A DNA stretch of 64,000 nt from Gammaproteobacteria bacterium (GTDB taxonomy: Bacteria > Pseudomonadota > Gammaproteobacteria > JAJFKO01): the NCBI GenBank assembly GCA_028284465.1, contig JANQRR010000017.1, forward strand, positions 91,948 to 155,947. Direction: 5' to 3'. Below, in pieces: positions 1 to 9,800 of the stretch. A program made the translations under genes and the position numbers. Positions within the stretch are counted from its first letter, which is position 1; every line of letters begins with the position of its first letter. Under the pieces are notes generated by a model, which ran no database searches, was not told where the DNA came from, and saw nothing but the letters and a program-made list of their open reading frames with translations.

Positions 1-643
1 TATTAGCAACATAATAACGTTGGTAAAACGCTTTAACGTCAGCAAGTTTAATCGCTTTGACGGTATTAATATCACCTAATGATGAATGGCCATACGGATG
101 ATTACGATATAATGTGCGCATCAACACTTGATTAGCAATGCTTGAAGGTGATTGCTGTCGGGCTTTAATCGCAGCAATTTGCTGAGCGCGTACCCGCGTG
201 AATGCTGCTTCTGGAAAGGTCGGATGAGTAAAGGCATCAACAAAAATGCTCAACCCTGGTGTTAACACTTGCGGATCGATAACACTGCGTAATTTTATTA
301 ATCCCATATCACGATCAACATCAGTACCAGATTGTACTCCCATGCTTTCTAAACTTTCAGCGATCTGATCTTCGTTACGGGTTGCAGTGCCTGTGAATAA
401 TAAACCATTGGTCAATGCAGCTAAACCAAACTGTTTACCATCGCGCGCTGATCCTGCATCGAATGCAATAACCACATCAACCATTGGTAATTGCTTAGCA
501 AAAACATAATACACGCGCGCACCATTTGCCGTCCGCCAGTGTTGAATATTAATAACTTTAGTTTCACTCGCAACAGCAGTTGCAACAACACCTAATAATA
601 TTAGTAAGCTAATAACACGCTTACTGGCTTTGATCATGCGCAT
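1..643 (-). CDS. M16 family peptidase-like protein, second subunit (partial, 3' end outside window)
   Basis: The N-terminal 214 codons are present; the gene runs off the left edge. The protein begins with a hydrophobic segment (VISLLILLGVVATAVA, about residues 10-25) that looks like a signal peptide, so it is probably periplasmic. What follows is a pitrilysin/insulinase-type fold: a WRTANGARVYYVF strand, then FDAGSARDGKQFGLAALTNG where zinc-binding members carry HxxEH. Here that motif is absent, as in the non-catalytic partner of paired M16 proteins. The ATG at 643 was chosen because AGGAGA lies 6 bases upstream; the next ATG (637) is too far away. It overlaps the stop of the catalytic M16 gene upstream by 23 bases, so the two are probably translationally coupled and work as a heterodimer (family knowledge). 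Confidence 0.85.
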   Translation of the reverse strand, partial: MRMIKASKRVISLLILLGVVATAVASETKVINIQHWRTANGARVYYVFAKQLPMVDVVIAFDAGSARDGKQFGLAALTNGLLFTGTATRNEDQIAESLESMGVQSGTDVDRDMGLIKLRSVIDPQVLTPGLSIFVDAFTHPTFPEAAFTRVRAQQIAAIKARQQSPSSIANQVLMRTLYRNHPYGHSSLGDINTVKAIKLADVKAFYQRYYVAN

Positions 644-2003
644 GAGGCTTCTCCTGTTGCTTAATTGGTAACGGCTTTAACGTAGCAATGGTTAAACGTT
701 TTTTAACTAAATACTTGTTAGCAACTGCTTGCACTTGTTGCGGTGTTACTTGCTTAATTCGTTCAACATATTGATCGGCTAATTGCCATGGCAAGCCTAT
801 TGCTTCTAGACTACCTAACTCAAACGCTTGATTAGCGAGTGAATCTTTGCCAAATACTTTGCTAGCAACCACTTGATTAATAATTTTTTGCAATTCTGCT
901 TGGCTGATCGGTTGCTGTTGTAATTGTTGAATTTGTTGTAATAGCGCAGCGGTGGTTGCTTTAATGGTGTGATTTGGCGTAGGCACTGCGGCGATATAAA
1001 ATAAATTGGAATATAACGTAAATGGGTCATAGCCAGAACTCGCTGCACTAACAATTTGTTGGCCACGCACTATATTCTTTTGCAAGCGCCCACTATCGCC
1101 CACTGTTAAAATGCCATCTAACACTTCAAGCGCATACGGTTCCCAAGGAGTTCGTGCAGTTTTTACTACCGGCACGTTGAAAGCAAACACTAACCAAGGC
1201 AATTTAGCAGGCATATTGACGTTAACCGTTCGCACTCCTAATGGTCGCTGCGAGCCATGTGGTTTCACCGTTGGCAATGTTTTCATAGGTATGTTGCCGA
1301 AATATTGTTGGGCAAGCGCTAAGACTTTTTGTGGATCAACATCGCCAACGACGACTAAGATAGCATTATTTGGTGCATACCATTTATTATACCAAGAACG
1401 CACATCGGCTAATGTCATGTGTTTCAGATCACTCATCCATCCAACCACTGGATGATGATACGGATTAGAAATAAAAGCACTTGCTGATAAGCGCTCATAA
1501 GTCATAGCTTGTGGATTATCGTCCGTACGTAAACGACGTTCTTCTCGCACTACTTTAATTTCTTTATTAAACTGTTGTTGCGTCAAAGCTAAATTTTGCA
1601 TGCGATCAGCTTCTAATTCAAATGCAATTGGTAATTTATCAGCAGCTAATTCTTCATAATACATAGTGTAATCGGTGGTTGTTGTCGCATTTTGTTTACC
1701 ACCATTTTCCGCAATGATCCGATCAAATTCGCCAGCAGGATGTTTCGTCGTACCATCAAACATCATGTGTTCAAGCAAGTGAGAAATACCGGTGATCCCA
1801 TTAGGTTCATAACTGCTACCAACTTTATACCAAACTTGATTGATCACCACTGGCGCCCGATGATCTTCTTTCACAATTAATTTAAGTTTATTCGGCAACA
1901 CAAATTCATGTGTGTTATGCATATCGGCGATTGCGAATGGTGACGCTAATAAAGCTATAAAAGAGAATAACCCTAATAATGCAATTTGCCATGTTTTATT
2001 CAT
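621..2003 (-). CDS. Zinc-dependent M16 family peptidase (catalytic subunit)
   Basis: A 460-residue pitrilysin-type metallopeptidase. Residues 75-79 form the inverted zinc motif HLLEH and a Glu at about 155 (in VVREERRLR) supplies the third zinc ligand, the usual spacing for M16. Residues 1-26 are a signal peptide ending at PFAIA, so the enzyme is periplasmic. A longer reading frame begins at 2039, but ATG 2003 has GGGAG at the right distance and places the signal peptide at the N terminus. It overlaps the metX stop by 8 bases upstream and the second M16 gene by 23 bases downstream. Paired M16 genes encode a catalytic and a structural subunit that degrade peptides or misfolded proteins in the periplasm; the substrate here is unknown. 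Confidence 0.92.
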   Translation of the reverse strand: MNKTWQIALLGLFSFIALLASPFAIADMHNTHEFVLPNKLKLIVKEDHRAPVVINQVWYKVGSSYEPNGITGISHLLEHMMFDGTTKHPAGEFDRIIAENGGKQNATTTTDYTMYYEELAADKLPIAFELEADRMQNLALTQQQFNKEIKVVREERRLRTDDNPQAMTYERLSASAFISNPYHHPVVGWMSDLKHMTLADVRSWYNKWYAPNNAILVVVGDVDPQKVLALAQQYFGNIPMKTLPTVKPHGSQRPLGVRTVNVNMPAKLPWLVFAFNVPVVKTARTPWEPYALEVLDGILTVGDSGRLQKNIVRGQQIVSAASSGYDPFTLYSNLFYIAAVPTPNHTIKATTAALLQQIQQLQQQPISQAELQKIINQVVASKVFGKDSLANQAFELGSLEAIGLPWQLADQYVERIKQVTPQQVQAVANKYLVKKRLTIATLKPLPIKQQEKPHAHDQSQ

Positions 2004-3045
2004 GAGTGCTCCCAATAAATTCACTGATATAACGCCCAAAAGCGTCTGTTTCTACTAAAAATGCATCATGACCATAATCCGAATGATGCTCAATCAATTT
2101 TACCTTACCACTAACAGCTTTAATAGCTTGATATAAATCATCTTGCTGATCAGGCGTGTATAATACATCAGAATCAACCGTAACAATTAACACATTTGCT
2201 TGCAATCGACGAAACGTTGTCGCTTCATCAGCAAAATAACGACAAATATTAAATGTATCCATCGCCGCTAACAAGGTTAAATACGCTTGCAGATCAAAGT
2301 TTCTAACAAATTTTTTAGCATTATAATCTAAATAATTTATTATCGATTCCTCGCCGCTTTTATCAGCAAAACGTTTATTTAGCTGATGCCAATTGCGATA
2401 AGTTAACAATGCATGTTTACGGGCGACAATAAAACCTTCTTCGCCCGGCGTTAACGCAATGATATCTTGTTGCAGAACACGATTAGCTTGATTGGCTGGA
2501 TAAATTTTATAACACGATGATACTGACACTAAATGTTTAACTTCATCTGGATACAATATCGCCCAAGTTAACGACATCATGGCTCCCATCGAATTACCAA
2601 TCATTGCATGCACTGTCTTTATTTTCAATGCTTGCAATAGTTGGCGTTGAGAATTCACCATGTCAGTAATTGTGGTTGACGGAAACTTGTGGCCATAAGG
2701 TTTGTCAGTTGCACGATTATGTGAAGCCGGCCCTAAAGAACCAAAACAACTTCCTAGATTGTTAATACAAATGATAAAGTATTTGTTGCTATCGATGGGC
2801 TTGCCAGGGCCAACCATATTTTCCCACCATCCTGGCGTAGTATTTTTTGGCTGTGAACTCACATGACTACTAGTCGAAAGCGCATGATGGATCACTACAA
2901 CATTGTCTTTGTTTGGCGCAAGCTCACCATATGTTTCGTAAACTAAGGTCAACGGCGTAATATGATCGCCTGATTCAAACTCAAAGCCAGCATCATCAGT
3001 AAACTGCCATTTACCATCTGCTAATTCATTGACCGAAAAACTCAT
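1996..3045 (-). CDS. metX: Homoserine O-acyltransferase family protein (MetX-type alpha/beta hydrolase)
   Basis: A 349-residue alpha/beta-hydrolase of the MetX family, which transfers an acetyl or succinyl group from CoA to homoserine in methionine synthesis. The nucleophile elbow GNSMGAM lies near residue 150, the MetX signature NNLGSCFGSLGPAS near residue 95, and the acid and base of the triad are in VDSDVLYTPDQQ and DYGHDAF near the C terminus. Sequence alone does not settle the acyl donor, or rule out a serine-active relative; gammaproteobacterial members often use succinyl-CoA. It is first in an overlapping minus-strand run with two M16 peptidase genes, an unusual partnership without obvious metabolic logic. 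No other methionine gene is near. Confidence 0.85.
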   Translation of the reverse strand: MSFSVNELADGKWQFTDDAGFEFESGDHITPLTLVYETYGELAPNKDNVVVIHHALSTSSHVSSQPKNTTPGWWENMVGPGKPIDSNKYFIICINNLGSCFGSLGPASHNRATDKPYGHKFPSTTITDMVNSQRQLLQALKIKTVHAMIGNSMGAMMSLTWAILYPDEVKHLVSVSSCYKIYPANQANRVLQQDIIALTPGEEGFIVARKHALLTYRNWHQLNKRFADKSGEESIINYLDYNAKKFVRNFDLQAYLTLLAAMDTFNICRYFADEATTFRRLQANVLIVTVDSDVLYTPDQQDDLYQAIKAVSGKVKLIEHHSDYGHDAFLVETDAFGRYISEFIGSTHE

Positions 3046-3215
3046 TCATTCTACCTGTTCAGATCATAAGAAGAGCATTTTAGACTGATTATCGTGCTAA
3101 TACAAAGCTTGGCACAAAAAAATATCAGCAATATTTCAACATACTATTTGCTCTAATATTTTTCACACCAGTTCTTTTCTAGCAAAAAATGTGATAAATC
3201 TACACTTTTTGCAAG

Positions 3216-3244
3216 TCGTCAACGTGCGTCTGATCCTTTATAAT
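3216..3244 (+). promoter_or_regulatory. Predicted sigma70 promoter of coq7-fdxA
   Basis: The sequence TCGTCA (3216-3221), a 17-base spacer and a perfect TATAAT (3239-3244) lie 38 bases ahead of the preferred coq7 start in the divergent metX/coq7 gap. The -35 box matches 4 of 6 consensus bases. This is prediction only. Confidence 0.45.
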
Positions 3245-3282
3245 TGCTTAAGATTAAATAAATTTATATGAGATGTTTGCCA

Positions 3283-3936
3283 ATGATAACCGAGCCACGC
3301 CAATATTCAGCTTTTGATCAACTGTGTATGCAGTTCGATGCTGGGCTCAAAACACTCTTTGGCAAGCCGCGTCAAGCAAGTCGTGAACGACCTGACAAAG
3401 ACGTGGTTGCGATGCATGCTTTGCCAACAACTGAGGAAAAGCGTGTAGGGCGAATGATGCGAGTTAATCATACTGGCGAGATCTGCGCGCAAGCTTTATA
3501 TCAAGGTCAAGCATTAACAGCTAGAAAAGCTGACACTAAACAACAAATGCAAACTGCGGCTGATGAAGAAAATGATCATCTTGCTTGGTGTGAACAACGC
3601 TTGCAAGAATTGCATAGTCATCGCAGTTATTTAAATCCTTTATGGTATAGCGGCGCCTTAATGATTGGCATTGCCGCAGGGATCGCTGGCGATAAATGGA
3701 GCTTAGGTTTTCTTGCTGAAACAGAGCGCCAAGTCACTCAACATTTAGGTAAACATTTGCAACGCTTGCCTGATCAAGATCAAAAAAGCCGTTTGATCTT
3801 GGCGCAAATGCAAACTGATGAACAACAACATGCAGTGCAAGCTCATAATGCTGGCGCAGCTGAATTACCCAAACCAATTAAACGTTTAATGGCTACTTGT
3901 GCTAAAGTAATGACCCAAACAGCTTACTGGATCTGA
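3283..3936 (+). CDS. coq7: Demethoxyubiquinol hydroxylase (ubiquinone biosynthesis)
   Basis: A 217-residue Coq7/UbiF-type hydroxylase that adds the C-6 hydroxyl in the late steps of ubiquinone synthesis at the inner membrane. The carboxylate-bridged di-iron ligands are visible as two E...ExxH sets: NHTGE (about 62-66) with EENDH (about 95-99), and AETE (about 146) with DEQQH (about 178-182). A hydrophobic stretch [12 protein letters not shown] sits between them, as in family members that bind the membrane. A start at 3268 would also be in frame, but it has no ribosome site and is close to the predicted transcription start. The ATG at 3283 has GAGA about 9 bases upstream. fdxA follows after 10 bases, so the two are probably co-transcribed. 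Confidence 0.93.
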   Translation: MITEPRQYSAFDQLCMQFDAGLKTLFGKPRQASRERPDKDVVAMHALPTTEEKRVGRMMRVNHTGEICAQALYQGQALTARKADTKQQMQTAADEENDHLAWCEQRLQELHSHRSYLNPLWYSGALMIGIAAGIAGDKWSLGFLAETERQVTQHLGKHLQRLPDQDQKSRLILAQMQTDEQQHAVQAHNAGAAELPKPIKRLMATCAKVMTQTAYWI

Positions 3937-3946
3937 AAGGACAACA

Positions 3947-4291
3947 ATGGCTTATATAATCACTGATAGTTGCATCAAATGTAAATACACCGATTGTGTC
4001 GAAGTGTGCCCAGTTGATTGTTTTTATGAAGGCCCGAATTTTCTGGCGATCAATCCTGATGAATGTATCGATTGTGATTTATGTGTGTCTGAATGTCCTG
4101 TCGATGCTATTTTTTCTGAAGACGACTTGCCCGATGAATTACGTCATTTTATCCAAATTAATGCAGAACTTTCCCAGCAGTGGCCTAATATTTCTGAAAA
4201 AAAAGATCCACCACCCGATGCGGATAAATGGAAAGATGTAAAAAATAAATTACAATATTTAGAACGCGAGTGGCCAGCTGATCAAGCTTAA
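3947..4291 (+). CDS. fdxA: Seven-iron ferredoxin FdxA (3Fe-4S/4Fe-4S)
   Basis: A 114-residue ferredoxin, close to the usual 107. The N-terminal half carries the Azotobacter-FdI-type pattern [14 protein letters not shown] followed by [12 protein letters not shown]. These give one 3Fe-4S and one 4Fe-4S cluster and are almost invariant in this family. The C-terminal 50 residues form the usual acidic tail. AAGGACAAC precedes the ATG. It follows coq7 by 10 bases and faces fpr, a ferredoxin-NADP reductase family gene. An electron route NADPH-Fpr-FdxA, perhaps towards the di-iron hydroxylase Coq7, is suggested by context but is inference. Confidence 0.95.
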   Translation: MAYIITDSCIKCKYTDCVEVCPVDCFYEGPNFLAINPDECIDCDLCVSECPVDAIFSEDDLPDELRHFIQINAELSQQWPNISEKKDPPPDADKWKDVKNKLQYLEREWPADQA

Positions 4292-4325
4292 TTTACACAC
4301 CTACTCTAATTAATGAATCGACAAA

Positions 4326-5066
4326 CTAAAACCCCGAAGAAATATACTTTTCACGACGCACAGTTTTGGCATCAAAACCTTTGTCTTTAAGCACCGTAAA
4401 AGCATCATCGATCATATCCGGGTTACCACAAAGAAAAACGATATCACGGCTAGGTTCAAGATTGAGATCAGCAAAACTGGTTTGCACATAACCTTGATGC
4501 TCAAAATCTTGCGCTTGCTCAGGCAGTTTGCGACTGTAATAAGCCCGAAAATGAAAATTTGGATACTGTTGAGCATAAGATAAAAACTCATCGGCATATA
4601 ATAATTCATCACGGTTTCTAACACCGAGAAGCACCATAACTTCAAGTTGCTGATCTGCTAAACGCTCAGCTAGCATTGGCATCATTGATCGATACGGCGT
4701 AACTCCTGTGCCTGTTGCAACTAACACATAACGTGATGGTTGTTCATCACGTAAAATCAAACGCCCAAAAGGGCCCGTTACTGTGATTTTTTCGCCTGGT
4801 TTGAGACCATATAATAACGTCGTGGCAATTCCACCTTCAACTCGGCCAGCCGCAATTTCAATCAATTCACTCTTGCCTGGAATGGTGGCAATACTATAAC
4901 TACGGCGTAATACTTTACCATCAACATCGATATGAATCGTAATGAATTGCCCAGGTGTAAATGCAAGATCTGCTTGATCTTCACGGCTAAAAGCAAGATG
5001 GCGCACTCGTGGAGTAATTTGTTTAGCCCATTCTAATACTAATGGAAATGAATTTTTAATCATCAC
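4326..5066 (-). CDS. fpr: Ferredoxin-NADP reductase family flavoprotein
   Basis: A 246-residue single-chain FAD/NAD(P)H oxidoreductase, the same length as bacterial Fpr. The FAD-binding RRSYSIAT motif lies near residue 55, the pyrophosphate-binding GTGVTPYRSM near 118, and the nicotinamide-site CGNPDMIDDAF near 212. The tail ends KYISSGF rather than an aromatic residue, as happens in bacterial plant-type reductases. The likely role is moving electrons between NADPH and ferredoxin or flavodoxin. It is convergent with coq7-fdxA with a 34-base gap. Two adjacent ATGs (5066 and 5063) are possible starts. The exact electron partner cannot be read from sequence. Confidence 0.85.
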   Translation of the reverse strand: MMIKNSFPLVLEWAKQITPRVRHLAFSREDQADLAFTPGQFITIHIDVDGKVLRRSYSIATIPGKSELIEIAAGRVEGGIATTLLYGLKPGEKITVTGPFGRLILRDEQPSRYVLVATGTGVTPYRSMMPMLAERLADQQLEVMVLLGVRNRDELLYADEFLSYAQQYPNFHFRAYYSRKLPEQAQDFEHQGYVQTSFADLNLEPSRDIVFLCGNPDMIDDAFTVLKDKGFDAKTVRREKYISSGF

Positions 5067-5088
5067 AATTTAGTCCAAAATTAAAGTT

Positions 5089-5154
5089 AAAGGGGTCAAG
5101 TCTCGATATTCAACTTAAAGATAATTAAGTTAAATATCAAGACTTGACCCCTTT
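5089..5154. repeat. Large REP-like palindrome, 29-bp arms
   Basis: Arms 5089-5117 and 5126-5154 are inverted copies matching at 27 of 29 positions, with an 8-base loop. The outer sequence is AAAGGGGTCAAGTCT. It fills the gap between fpr and the first barrel gene, both on the minus strand, so a transcript through it would form a very stable hairpin followed by a T-rich run. GGGGTCAAGTC-type palindromes are known as dispersed elements in many proteobacteria, often handled by REP-associated tyrosine transposases; none is in this window. Confidence 0.75.
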
Positions 5155-5176
5155 ATTTGACCTCTTTATTTTTTAT

Positions 5177-5782
5177 TTAGATGAAGTGATACGTCACACC
5201 AGCGAAGAAGCTATCAAGATCCGTGCTACCAAAACGCGTATTAAATATTCTTGCTAACGTGAAATTAAAACCAATATTTGGTGTTGCACGATAACCAAAC
5301 CCAATCGCAACTTTAGGTCGAGTGCTAGAATCGGTGCTACCGCGAAAATGCTGAAATACCTCTGCTACCCCAGCTTTTAGGAAAAGATTAACGTTACTAT
5401 GAGCAAGCGGCAAAGTGCCTTTTGCTAACAAATCGATAGCATATGTTTGAATCGTATCAAAAGAAATAGCAAAACTATTATAATAACGACTTACGAAATC
5501 GATATCATTATATCTTGTGCCACCTAATTCAAGCCCAAAGTATCGATTGAAATCGTAACCCACTGCAAGTCGACCACCAATCCCATCTTGGCCAGAAATA
5601 ACTTCATTGACTTCTTGGGTACTATAACCAAACTGGCCGCTAATATTAAAACCACTGTAATCCATTTGATCTTGTTGATATTTGCCAAAATCTGGGGCCA
5701 TTGCTGCAAAACTGGCGCCACTGGCACCTAACAAAGTTGCTGCAACTGCAATACTAATTAATTTTTTTGATTTAATAGACAT
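5177..5782 (-). CDS. Outer-membrane beta-barrel protein (opacity/OmpA-like), paralog 1
   Basis: A 201-residue protein with a clear signal peptide (MSIKSKKLISIAVAATLLGA, cleavage near ASFA/AM). It has a string of alternating-hydrophobicity strands: SGQFGYSTQ, GGRLAVGYDFNRYFGLELGG, LAKGTLPL, LFLKAGVAEV, PKVAIGFGYRATPNIGFNFTLARIF. It ends in a barrel-closing strand FAGVTYHFI. This is the eight-stranded small porin/opacity fold; no peptidoglycan-binding domain is attached. It is a paralog of the next gene (5894-6616): signal peptide, GRLAxGYDFN, AIDLLAKG and RIF motifs are shared. AGGAG lies upstream of the ATG. No separate promoter is obvious, so it is probably read through the intercistronic hairpin from its neighbour. 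Confidence 0.85.
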   Translation of the reverse strand: MSIKSKKLISIAVAATLLGASGASFAAMAPDFGKYQQDQMDYSGFNISGQFGYSTQEVNEVISGQDGIGGRLAVGYDFNRYFGLELGGTRYNDIDFVSRYYNSFAISFDTIQTYAIDLLAKGTLPLAHSNVNLFLKAGVAEVFQHFRGSTDSSTRPKVAIGFGYRATPNIGFNFTLARIFNTRFGSTDLDSFFAGVTYHFI

Positions 5783-5808
5783 GGAAAAACTCCTATTTAT
5801 AATTATTA

Positions 5809-5865
5809 TTTAGCCGCACACAAAATCTCAATGATTTAAATCATCGAGCATTGTACGCAGCTAAA
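5809..5865 (-). promoter_or_regulatory. Long RNA hairpin in the barrel-gene intercistronic leader
   Basis: In the minus-strand transcript the outer 15 bases on each side pair completely, with 12 Watson-Crick and 3 G-U pairs. A 22-base near-perfect palindrome centred on ATGATTTAAATCAT forms the inner stem. The three outer wobbles become A-C mismatches on the other strand, which points to selection on the minus-strand RNA. The ribosome site of paralog 1 follows about 15 bases after the hairpin. It may stabilise or attenuate the downstream mRNA; the function is not known. Confidence 0.65.
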
Positions 5866-5893
5866 TTGTGATAAATGTTATTTAATATCCGAT

Positions 5894-6616
5894 TTAGCTG
5901 AAACGATAGGTTAATCCTACCATTGCAGTGTCTAAATCAGGAATGTAATCACTGGAGAAGAGTTTACTCTTACCAAAGATCCGTGATACTGATACATCAA
6001 TCATAACGTTATCAGTGATGTTGTAACCTACACCTACGGCTAATTCAGGTCGAAATTTATTTTCAGAATCATCATCTTTGATAGTAGCGGTTCTACCACT
6101 TGGTAGAGTTACCGTCGCTTTAGAATCAGCTTCTAGATTCACGTAAGCAACACCACCTTTAGCATAAACATAAAAATCACTTGTTAATGGCAACACACCT
6201 TTGGCTAATAAATCGATAGCAAAAGCTTTTAATTGAGTTCTAGCCCTAACTGTGCTTCCCATAATAGGTCTTGAAAATGAAAGTTTTACATCGGCATTAC
6301 TGAATTTCATACCGCCTAATTCAATGCCAAAATTTTCATTGAAATCATAACCTATAGCGAGACGACCAGCGACTCCACCTTCATCATCACCTTCACCTCT
6401 GACGGTGACTGTGCCGAGCAGTGGATCAGTAACAGTCTCTGTATCACTATCAATAACTTGGCGTCCATACCCAATTTGACCACTGATATAAACTCCGCTG
6501 TGATCTTGATAACTTGGCATATAATAATCAGGCCCCATTGCCGCAAAACTTGCACCACTGGCGCAAAGCAATGCAGTTGCAATTGCCGTCTTACTAAATG
6601 TTGATTTAATTGACAT
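5894..6616 (-). CDS. Outer-membrane beta-barrel protein (opacity/OmpA-like), paralog 2
   Basis: A 240-residue small outer-membrane barrel protein with a signal peptide (MSIKSTFSKTAIATALLCAS, cleavage near ASFA/AM) and the terminal strand AMVGLTYRFS. Strand motifs GGVAGRLAIGYDFNENFGIELGG, KAFAIDLLAKGVLPL, ELAVGVGYNITDNVMIDVSVSRIFG parallel those of paralog 1, so the two arose by tandem duplication. It is longer because of extra loop sequence at about residues 60-75 and 165-185; exposed loops usually vary most. GGGGA precedes the ATG by 8 bases. A perfect consensus promoter lies about 85 bases upstream, so strong expression is expected. A role in adhesion or envelope integrity is likely but not shown. 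Confidence 0.85.
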   Translation of the reverse strand: MSIKSTFSKTAIATALLCASGASFAAMGPDYYMPSYQDHSGVYISGQIGYGRQVIDSDTETVTDPLLGTVTVRGEGDDEGGVAGRLAIGYDFNENFGIELGGMKFSNADVKLSFSRPIMGSTVRARTQLKAFAIDLLAKGVLPLTSDFYVYAKGGVAYVNLEADSKATVTLPSGRTATIKDDDSENKFRPELAVGVGYNITDNVMIDVSVSRIFGKSKLFSSDYIPDLDTAMVGLTYRFS

Positions 6617-6701
6617 GGGTAAGTCCCCTTTTACTTGTTATAAAAATGGAGTACTAACTTAGAAAAAATAAATTTTTACTAAGATAATAATTGACCGTGC
6701 A

Positions 6702-6729
6702 ATTATATGGCAGGATAAAACTATGTCAA
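6702..6729 (-). promoter_or_regulatory. Perfect-consensus sigma70 promoter for the barrel-gene pair
   Basis: On the minus strand TTGACA (6724-6729) and TATAAT (6702-6707) are both perfect and are separated by 16 bases. They give a leader of roughly 80 bases before the ATG at 6616. This is the strongest-looking promoter in the window, in keeping with an abundant outer-membrane protein. Confidence 0.8.
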
Positions 6730-6873
6730 AAGCTTTTTACACCTTCTGCAAACTTTTTGTAATGAGTGGTTAAATCATATTCATGATGGTTTGATTATAA
6801 ACATTAGTTGATTTTTTATTTATCTATTATCTTCTATATTCTGTATCATTAGATCTATTTATAACCATATAAA

Positions 6874-9800
6874 TTAGTATGAACATCCTTTAACTTGGTC
6901 CTGATTTTTTGTTGTTTTTTCTTCTGGAGGTAAGGGAATGCGTTGCACGTAATTCTGAAATTCATGATATTCTGAAATTAATGACTTAAGAATTGTTTGT
7001 AAATCGCCTGGCATTTTTTCTATTACTTGATTTAATTCTTGAGCGGTTATTTTGTCCATCAATGTTGTTAAGTAGTGCGCTGTTTGTTTTTTATGAAATC
7101 CTATATGTTTAGAGTTTTTTTCTTCAGGCTTAAAAAAAGCATTAGTTGGTTTAGCCGGTTCAATTGATTTAATAGCTAAATTATAAGATTTTGCTAAATA
7201 AAGCAAACTCGAATATAAATATTCTGACTCACAATTAGAATTACTTTTTATTAAATTTATACATTTTTTATAAAAATAATTGCCAATAAAATAATTAACC
7301 ACAGGATCTTGATTGTTCTTAAAAAAATCTTGTAGTGCTAAATTTATTGAAATCTCTATATAAATTTTAGTTTCATAATATCTTTCTTGATCTATCATTG
7401 ATTGTATTTTATCAGCTGTTTCAACTAGCAATCCAACTGCTCTTCGCGGATTATCCTCTAAATATTTTACAGCCACAAAATAATATAAAATTACTGGAAA
7501 AATTGTAGTATTTTTAGAATGTTCGGAAAGATTTATAGCGATGTCGTCTACTTCTTCATATTTAACTTTCTTTAACCTGAATTGAATTACATTTTTAGCT
7601 CTAGTTAAAATTCCTTTTTGTTCTTCTATACAGTAATATAATTGTGCATCTTGACTGTTTGATAGACATAAGATTTTTATACTTAAATATAAACGTCTAT
7701 ATAATAAAATGTCCTTTTTAAAATAGGCCGATATGTTTCCTTGCTGATAAACACTGAGGCATTCTAAACAAAGAGGTAGTGAATCTTTCTCAACAGCAAT
7801 CTTCCAAGTATTTTCTATCAAGTCTTTTGGGTTATTCACTTGATTGTCAGAAGTTTTAGGATCATGCTCAGTAGATGGCAAACATTTTTTAATATTTGCG
7901 CACAATATTTTAGCAGCTCTTTTCTGATTGTGTATGAACATGAATTTTTTAACCATTTTCTTAGCATTTTCACTTAATTTATTTTTGTTTTGATCTACGA
8001 TCTCATAGTTTATATGCATGAGAACCACAAAATTATGTGTAACAACTTCTTTAGCATTTTCTAAAGTTATATTATCAGTTTTCCATTTAAGTTTTTTTTC
8101 TCGCAAGTAATATACTTTGGCAATAAGATTTAATATTTCAAATAAAAATTCATTACGACTGTTTTCAGTTGCAGCCGAATTATATTTGTGAATAAATGCG
8201 GAGTGTTGTGTAATATAATAATCTAGTGAGTTTTGTTGTCTTGCTATTTCTCCTAATTTTAACAACGTGTCAGATTTTAATGAATTTAATAAAGCAGTTG
8301 CGCATGCTGCTGCGGCTTCTTTTTTTTCTACCGCTGGTGTTGTTTCAACTTTCGCCTCTCTATCTGAAAATTGAATAAACATACCTAATACTTCCTGTAC
8401 GTTAAATCTCTGTTTTCCCTTTTCTTTTTTATTCAAAGGCACCATATATCCACGTAAATTTTCAGGTAATTTATTTTGTTGTATACGCAAGTCTTTTGGA
8501 TCTATTTTTCCAATAAAATCCTTGAGATGCTTTTCTGATTCTTGTTTACACTGATTTAATTCTCTCGATTTCTCTTTACTATTATCAATCAAATAGCATG
8601 CTCGTGATAAATAATGCAAAGTTAAGTACATATAACCATTTTTAAGCGCTGGATCTTGATTATGATTATATCTATGATAAAAATATTTACCAAGGACTAA
8701 ATTAATTTTATGATCTTCATTATGACCGAAATCATGTTTCAATATGCCTTCCATATCATTTATATTACGGGAACGAACTGGGTAATATTGATCTTGGGGC
8801 TTTATTTCTCTAACTAATCTAATTGCTTGAATTAAATAGTTAACTAATTGACGTTGCTCTTTTTGATGTTGCTCACTTATTTGTGTTTCGCTTCTTGTAT
8901 TATTTTCTAGATAATGTTTAGCGGTAAAAAAACATAAAACTGCTTTAAAAGTCGCTGGTAATCTTTCGATAACAGACTGAACCTCGTTAAATTGCATCTT
9001 CGCCAACTGTTCAAAGATAAAACCCATAATCTTTTGTAATTCAAGATCGCACCATGTTTCAGTGTGAAATAATCTTGTTCCTGCAGTATGCAATAAACAA
9101 ACGCTTTTTACTAAAAAGAATAGAATCCAATAGCCTGATTCGTCTTTGATGATACTATCATTTTTACCAATGACTTTTATACATTTTAAACAAGCGATTA
9201 ACGAATCTTGTTCATAAGCAAGTTTAAAGATTTCATTAAATGGAGTTTCTTCACATTGAGGTAAAACAATTGAGCCAGGTATAATTTTTTTGATACATCT
9301 ATCCAAATCAATAATTGCAAATTGAGCTTGATTATCTTTTTGATATGTAGAAAAAAATAAATCCCAGTTTGCTATCACAGCTTTGTTACTTTGCATTAAT
9401 TCTTTGAATTTTTGTTCTGCATATTGTTTTGCTTTTATTAACGCAGCTTTGTTACTTTTGCTTTTAAAATCGCTTGGTTTAAAGTTGAAAACTTCATCGA
9501 TATTTGCTCGAGCTTTAGCAAAACATAATTGTGCTTGTTCACCACCTTTATTTTTAGCTTTATACTGACGCACACTCAAATCAATTTTTTTAAGGTAATT
9601 ATCTAATTTTCTATCACCACATATTGTTTTCTTTAATCTATCAGTTTTTTTAGTATTTTTAACCTGTGTTTTTTTGATTCTTCCTTGCTTTTGTTTGTTT
9701 TCTCCTTGTTTGCGTTTACCTTTTCGATTTTGAGAACCTTTTGGTTTTTGGTTACGCTGTTGACGCTTCGGTCTTGTTCTTCGTCGCTGTCTACCTGTAT

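Noticed and set aside
1111-1455. Open frame of 114 codons on the plus strand opposite the M16 peptidase gene
   Set aside because: It lies wholly antisense to a well-supported gene, has no ribosome site and no recognisable protein features.
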